This document shows, piece by piece, positions 39,891-44,160 of a stretch of 44,160 nucleotides of DNA. Under the pieces are notes generated by a model. That model saw only the letters and a list, made by a program, of their open reading frames with translations, had not been told where the DNA came from and did no database searches. Each line of letters begins with the position of its first letter. Positions within the stretch are counted from its first letter, which is position 1. Both the position numbers and the translations under genes were made by a program. Source of the stretch: a bacterium F11 (GTDB taxonomy: Bacteria; Elusimicrobiota; Elusimicrobia; F11); NCBI GenBank assembly GCA_002176905.1, contig MSYE01000077.1, positions 1 to 44,160 of the forward strand, written 5' to 3'.

Positions 39891-40721
39891 TTAATAGGGA
39901 TCTTCCCCTCTCCCCCTCCTTGGTGGTTTAATCTCTTTTATCGTATCTTCCGCATATTTTCTGGATTGCGTTATAAAATCGTCCCAGGATTCCCCTGTGG
40001 AATATTCGTAAGCGGCTTCCACTTTTCCGTCTTTCTCGATAAGTTGACGGATAAAAAAGGGCAGGGCATTGGGACCATGGGCTTCCACAATATATTTAAC
40101 GGCCAAATAGTCTTCCACATAATCCAGCGCCCCATGAGGCCCGGTTAATCCATTTAATAACTTTTGCTCAGCAAATCCATAAAATCGGTGGACATAAGAA
40201 CGCAACATCCCTTCTCCTTCTCCAGACCCGTAAACAGCCAATCCCTCATGCAACCAGACGGGCAAAAGGCGGGCGGCTTCCCCTCCCACCGCATCGTTCA
40301 TCATGGCATGAATCAATTCATGGGATAAGGTTTTTTCGTAATCAAATTTTTGTTTGGCATAAGCGGCCAAATTGATGTGCAACTCCTGAAAGAAATCTCC
40401 CTTGTTTGTCTGATAGAGAATAACATAGGCCAACAAACTTTCCGCACCCGCACCCGCTTTATCGGTGTATTTAACAGTCATCGGATATTGCCATCCCTCA
40501 TTATAGGGAAGCCCAATCTTTATAGACATATCAATGGTGGTCTGACGAACCAAATTGGGAATCTCCCATTGGAGTTCATTGAAATCGTCTTGATGGGGAC
40601 CGGAATACTCATTTAAGTAGTCTACTTGAACACGGTTTTTTGAGAAGAGAAGCAGGGGAGATAAGAAGAAGAGAACAGAAAGCAGGATTAAAAATGGTTG
40701 TTTCTGAAGATTCTTAATCAC
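39891..40721 (-). CDS. Exported gluzincin-type metallopeptidase (peptidase MA-like)
   Basis: The product is 276 residues. The N-terminal hydrophobic segment (LILLSVLFFLSPLLLF) is a signal peptide or anchor. The zinc site is HELIH (134-138), with the third ligand Glu159 in PVWLHEGLAVYGSGEG, the arrangement of the peptidase MA / M1-like gluzincins. The domain is exported to the periplasm. It begins at GTG 40721, overlapping the proS stop by 8 bases and without a Shine-Dalgarno sequence, so translation is probably coupled. The substrate is unknown; membership of an rseP operon hints at an envelope-stress role. Confidence 0.8.
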   Translation of the reverse strand: MIKNLQKQPFLILLSVLFFLSPLLLFSKNRVQVDYLNEYSGPHQDDFNELQWEIPNLVRQTTIDMSIKIGLPYNEGWQYPMTVKYTDKAGAGAESLLAYVILYQTNKGDFFQELHINLAAYAKQKFDYEKTLSHELIHAMMNDAVGGEAARLLPVWLHEGLAVYGSGEGEGMLRSYVHRFYGFAEQKLLNGLTGPHGALDYVEDYLAVKYIVEAHGPNALPFFIRQLIEKDGKVEAAYEYSTGESWDDFITQSRKYAEDTIKEIKPPRRGRGEDPY

Positions 40722-42426
40722 TTGTTGTTGATTGAATGGTATCCAGGAGTTCTTTTACAATATTTCCGATTGGAACTTCCTTTGGTTTGTCTTCTTTTCG
40801 TTTTTTCAATTCCACAACATCTTTGGCAAGGGATTTCTCTCCGACTGTTACACGAAGGGGGATACCGGTCAGATCCGCATCTTTAAATTTGACACCAGCC
40901 CGGGCATCACGGTCATCCAAAAGAACATCAACATTCTTCGCTTTAAGTTCCTGATAAATCTTTTCTGATACCTCTCTTGATTGGGGATCGCTGAAATTGG
41001 TGGGGGTTAAGATAACCTGAAAAGGAGCCATGGCCAAAGGCCATTGGATCCCCCATTTGTCATTGTTTTGTTCAATACCAGCTGCCACAATCCGCGACAC
41101 ACCAATCCCGTAACACCCCATGATCATGGGATGGGATTTCCCCTCCGTATCCAAAAAGTTGGCATTCATTGATGAGGAATATTTTGTTCCAAGCTTAAAT
41201 ACATGCCCCACCTCAATCCCACGGAAAAAGGTAATAGATTTCCCACATTTGACACACTCATCACCGGATCGAATGTTTCTGATGTCTCCAATAATATCCG
41301 GTTTGTAATCCCGATTGATGTTGAGGTTCTTAACATGGAAATCCTTTTTTCCGGCCCCACTCACACCATTGGATATGGTCGGGATGAGTTGATCAGCCAC
41401 AATTTTGGCCTTCAAATTAATGGGACCAGCAAACCCCAAATCACAACCAGCAACAGATTGGTATTCTTCTTCTTTGGCGGGCCGAATCATTTGCCCCTTC
41501 AAAAGACGAAGAATCTTATGTTCATTTAATTCCGTGTCCCCTCGTAACAACGCCACAACAGGTTTCTCATCCACCACCAGAAAAACCGTCTTAATCAGCT
41601 TCTCCGGTTTCACTTTCATAAAGCGTGCCACATCTTCGACTTTATGCATTTTGGGTGTTGAAACCTCTTCAAGTTGTTTGGGATCTTCCTTATGGTTGGA
41701 AGCAGGAGAAGGAAGCTCTGCGCGTTCCACATTGGCCGTATATCCACACGCTTCACAGGTTGCGATTTGCTCTTCTCCGGTGTCGGCCAATACCATAAAC
41801 TCATGGGAGCTACTCCCCCCAATGGTTCCTGTATCGGCTTCAACAGGCCTAAAGCGCAGACCCAGACGCTCAAAAATCCGGCTGTAGGCTTCATACATTT
41901 GTTTGTACATCTTGTCCAAATCTTCTTCGGATGCATGAAACGAATAAGCATCTTTCATATAAAACTCTCGCGCCCGCATTACGCCAAAACGGGGACGAAT
42001 TTCATCACGAAACTTGGTTCCAAACTGATAAAAAAGGACGGGCAAATCGCGGTAGGATCTCAGATCACGGCGAACCAAATCAGTGATAATTTCTTCAGCG
42101 GTGGGAGCAAAACAAAAATCGGTTCCTTTCCGATCCTTGATACGAAGAAGTTCTTTTCCGTAATACATCCATCGGTGGGTTTCTTCCCATAATTCGCGGG
42201 GTTGAATATGAGGAAGCCACACTTCCAATCCCCCTGCCCGATCCATCTCTTCGCGAACAACTTGTTCCACTTTCCTTAAGACCCGGTAACCAAGTGGAAG
42301 CCACTCGTATAACCCGGCCGCCACTTTCCGGATCATTCCGGAGCGCAACATGAGCTTTGCGCTTACGGTATCCGCATCACTGGGTGTTTCTTTTAGGGTT
42401 GGAACGAAATATTTTGTATATCGCAT
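40714..42426 (-). CDS. proS: Prolyl-tRNA synthetase (bacterial type)
   Basis: The product is 570 residues, the length of prokaryote-type ProRS with the INS editing domain. Marks: N-terminal YFVPTLKETPSDADTVSAKL and RSGMIRKVAAGLYEWLPLGYR; motif 2 YQFGTKFRDEIRPRFGVMRAREFYMKDAYSF; the INS domain (about 220-400, with VEDVARFMKVKPEKLIKTV); motif 3 with GCYGIGVSRIVAAGIEQ; and the C-terminal anticodon-binding domain (DDRDARAGVKFKDADLTGIP). It charges tRNA-Pro. It lies 8 bases after rseP, an arrangement (dxr, rseP, proS) seen in many bacteria. Confidence 0.97.
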   Translation of the reverse strand: MRYTKYFVPTLKETPSDADTVSAKLMLRSGMIRKVAAGLYEWLPLGYRVLRKVEQVVREEMDRAGGLEVWLPHIQPRELWEETHRWMYYGKELLRIKDRKGTDFCFAPTAEEIITDLVRRDLRSYRDLPVLFYQFGTKFRDEIRPRFGVMRAREFYMKDAYSFHASEEDLDKMYKQMYEAYSRIFERLGLRFRPVEADTGTIGGSSSHEFMVLADTGEEQIATCEACGYTANVERAELPSPASNHKEDPKQLEEVSTPKMHKVEDVARFMKVKPEKLIKTVFLVVDEKPVVALLRGDTELNEHKILRLLKGQMIRPAKEEEYQSVAGCDLGFAGPINLKAKIVADQLIPTISNGVSGAGKKDFHVKNLNINRDYKPDIIGDIRNIRSGDECVKCGKSITFFRGIEVGHVFKLGTKYSSSMNANFLDTEGKSHPMIMGCYGIGVSRIVAAGIEQNNDKWGIQWPLAMAPFQVILTPTNFSDPQSREVSEKIYQELKAKNVDVLLDDRDARAGVKFKDADLTGIPLRVTVGEKSLAKDVVELKKRKEDKPKEVPIGNIVKELLDTIQSTTSD

Positions 42427-42434
42427 ATCTTTCT

Positions 42435-43589
42435 CTATTTCTTCAGTGTCTCGCTCTTGGTCACTTTTTGTGGAGAGGGAAGCTTGCGTGTAAAGTCATT
42501 ATAAGTTGCAAAGACAAGAAGCATTATCAGCAAGGCAAATCCCACCATATTGGCCCGTCCCATTACCTTCACACTCACCGGTTTACCCCTAATTCCTTCA
42601 ACAAGATAATAGGCAATGTGCCCCCCATCCAGAACCGGAATTGGGAAAAGATTAAAAAGGCCCAACGCAACTGAAATCAAACCGATAAGAAAAAGAAATT
42701 CCCGAAAACCCGTCCGAACGGCTCTGAAAATAATCTGCCCAATCCCAATGGGACCTGCCACATCCGGCTTTTCTCCAGCCATTATTTTCTTCCCCAAATG
42801 GTCAAGTGTTAAGGTTGAGAACAGCCAACATTGCCGAACAGAAGAAATAAAAGATTGGGGGAGAGAAATCTTCCGATCCTCAGTAACAGGTTGAGCCGGA
42901 CGAATCCCGATAAGTCCCCGTTTCTCTTCTTCATTTTGTTGGGGTGTAATACTAAGGGTTAATTCACTTTCTCCCCGTTGAATTAAAAACAATGTTTCCT
43001 TATTTCCTCTTATTCCGATCTTCTCTGCGATGTTCCCAAAATCAGAAACCAATTCCCCATCGATCCGAAGGATAACATCTCCCATCTGAAGACCTGCCTT
43101 CTCTGCGGGCATACCTGCAATCACTTCACCAACCTCGGTCTTGTTGATTTGGATTTGCTCTCCCCAAACAGCAAAGATTAGAAAGAAAACAACAACAGCC
43201 AAGACGTAATTCATGGCTGGACCCGCCAACGCCACAAAAATCCGCATATACCAGGGTTTGGCCATAAAATCGCGTGAACGGTCCTTGGGTTCCTTTTTTT
43301 CTTCTTCTTTATTTTCCCCCTCCAATACTGGTCCTTCGTATTCTTCAGGAAACTCCCCTGACATTCGGACATACCCTCCTAAGGGAATCCAATTAACCGT
43401 ATATCGCGTTTCTCCCCAAACGAATCCAAAAATCTCAGGACCAAATCCAAAAGAGAATTGTTCCACTTTGATTCCTGATTTCTTGGCCACAATAAAATGG
43501 CCAAATTCATGTATAAAAATAACAACTCCAAAGACGATTACAACTCCAATCCATCCTTGTAATTGACCCAAAATTGAGGCTACGTTCAT
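42435..43589 (-). CDS. rseP: RseP-type site-2 intramembrane metalloprotease
   Basis: The product is 384 residues from ATG 43589. The start overlaps the dxr stop as ATGA, with GGAGA upstream; a longer frame to 43655 is rejected. HEFGH (27-31) in the first membrane helix and LDGGH in [17 protein letters not shown] supply the zinc ligands. A PDZ domain ([18 protein letters not shown] ... ISITPQQN region) lies between. A charged insertion ([17 protein letters not shown]) follows the first helices. It cleaves membrane proteins such as anti-sigma factors after an earlier cut. No anti-sigma gene is visible nearby. Confidence 0.95.
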   Translation of the reverse strand: MNVASILGQLQGWIGVVIVFGVVIFIHEFGHFIVAKKSGIKVEQFSFGFGPEIFGFVWGETRYTVNWIPLGGYVRMSGEFPEEYEGPVLEGENKEEEKKEPKDRSRDFMAKPWYMRIFVALAGPAMNYVLAVVVFFLIFAVWGEQIQINKTEVGEVIAGMPAEKAGLQMGDVILRIDGELVSDFGNIAEKIGIRGNKETLFLIQRGESELTLSITPQQNEEEKRGLIGIRPAQPVTEDRKISLPQSFISSVRQCWLFSTLTLDHLGKKIMAGEKPDVAGPIGIGQIIFRAVRTGFREFLFLIGLISVALGLFNLFPIPVLDGGHIAYYLVEGIRGKPVSVKVMGRANMVGFALLIMLLVFATYNDFTRKLPSPQKVTKSETLKK

Positions 43590-44160
43590 AATTGTTTTCT
43601 CTCCAATCGATTTATAAGTTGATCTGCCTTCCGTCTGGCCCAGGCGTCTGACCACAAGATATCATTTAATGAGGGACGAAGCTGAAAGGGATGTTTTTTT
43701 AGAACCTGCGCCACCACCTTTGGAATAGACAGAAAAGAAATCCGTCCTTTGATAAAAGCCCGAACCGCTTGTTCGTTGCTCGCTGAAAGAACCACCGGCG
43801 CGGTTCCCCCTTTGCGACCGGCTTCCAAGGCCAGTTCCAAACATGGAAATCGCGAAAAATCAGGTTTTGCAAAATCGAGCCGTCCAATTTCTTCGAGTTT
43901 CAACCGTTTAATGGGTGTCGGATGCCGCCTGGGATAAGTTAGAGCATATTGAATGGGAAGCCTCATATCAGGATGCGAGAGCTGAGCCAAGACAGCCCCA
44001 TCTTCAAATTCAACCATCGAATGTATGATGGACTGGGGATGGATCATGATGGAAATCTTCTCCATCGGAATTTGAAACAGATGATGCGCCTCAATGGCTT
44101 CCAATCCCTTGTTCATAAGGGTCGCTGAATCAATGGTAATCTTTTGACCCATCTTCCAGG
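43586..44160 (-). CDS. dxr: 1-deoxy-D-xylulose 5-phosphate reductoisomerase, C-terminal part
   Basis: About 191 codons of the C-terminal half are present; the N-terminus lies beyond the right edge. The frame runs on through [20 protein letters not shown], then [39 protein letters not shown] and [17 protein letters not shown], all Dxr hallmarks (the [10 protein letters not shown] region contacts substrate, EAHHLF is the conserved metal/substrate loop). It makes MEP in the non-mevalonate isoprenoid pathway. Its stop overlaps the rseP start. It is the first visible gene of the dxr-rseP-proS-protease operon. Confidence 0.96.
   Translation of the reverse strand, partial: WKMGQKITIDSATLMNKGLEAIEAHHLFQIPMEKISIMIHPQSIIHSMVEFEDGAVLAQLSHPDMRLPIQYALTYPRRHPTPIKRLKLEEIGRLDFAKPDFSRFPCLELALEAGRKGGTAPVVLSASNEQAVRAFIKGRISFLSIPKVVAQVLKKHPFQLRPSLNDILWSDAWARRKADQLINRLERKQL

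Noticed and set aside
1..44160. tRNA, rRNA, insertion sequences, prophage genes
   Set aside because: No cloverleaf with a GGTTCGAATCC-type arm, no rRNA-like stretch and no transposase or integrase motif was seen by eye; a tRNA or Rfam scan would be decisive.

Overview
The window looks like a chromosomal segment of an uncultured, probably free-living Gram-negative bacterium of moderate GC content. Evidence for two membranes includes a beta-barrel-like protein, many Sec signal peptides, an RseP-type site-2 protease and type IV pilin-like proteins. A SWIB-domain protein, S23-type four-helix protein, dockerin repeats, family B2-like DNA polymerase and GC-rich palindromes inside genes suggest a deltaproteobacterial, bdellovibrionote or deep-branching groundwater lineage. 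That placement is an inference and not firm. I saw no rRNA, tRNA, CRISPR array, transposase or phage genes.

Layout. 1-3.7 kb: a partial Tyr/Trp/His-rich secreted protein, a peroxiredoxin-like protein, a dockerin-bearing secreted protein and an S23 four-helix protein. 3.7-6.4 kb: a DUF47/Pit phosphate uptake pair and a DUF3179 protein. 6.5-14.5 kb: an addB-addA recombination operon flanked on both sides by two paralogous coiled-coil proteins. 14.5-21.2 kb: one minus-strand run, lexA - Rad51/RecA-like protein - 95-aa helical protein - family B DNA polymerase - TauE/SafE permease - Na/Pi cotransporter. Its lexA promoter carries a perfect 22-bp palindrome, so this reads as an SOS-controlled repair or mutagenesis cassette. 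21.5-28 kb: a GGDEF protein, a self-contained transcription unit for a 15-residue Lys/Ala peptide, an SDR, a SWIB protein, an IGHMBP2-like helicase overlapping a beta-propeller protein, a basic 109-aa protein and a membrane protein. 28-30.3 kb: leuC and leuD, with a terminator-like hairpin just before leuC and a long hairpin between the two genes. 30.3-34.5 kb: envelope proteins of unknown function, a DUF1232-DnaJ protein, a response regulator followed by two tiny proteins, and a secreted protein. 34.5-39 kb: three pseudopilin-like genes and a large FG-GAP/NHL surface protein split by one in-frame TAA. 39.2-44.2 kb: a PuuD-like membrane protein, then the operon dxr (partial) - rseP - proS - gluzincin protease.

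Two repeat systems run through the window. One is long, low-complexity, near-perfect intergenic hairpins (about 3.6, 19.3, 21.35, 27.3 and 29.6 kb). The other is short GC-rich palindromes (9.2, 20.1 and 33.9 kb), two of which are translated in the same reading frame inside addA and the Rad51-like gene, as Rickettsia palindromic elements are.

The best candidates for something new are the lexA/Rad51-like/95-aa/PolB cassette, the 15-aa peptide unit, the coiled-coil pair around addAB, and the two repeat systems.
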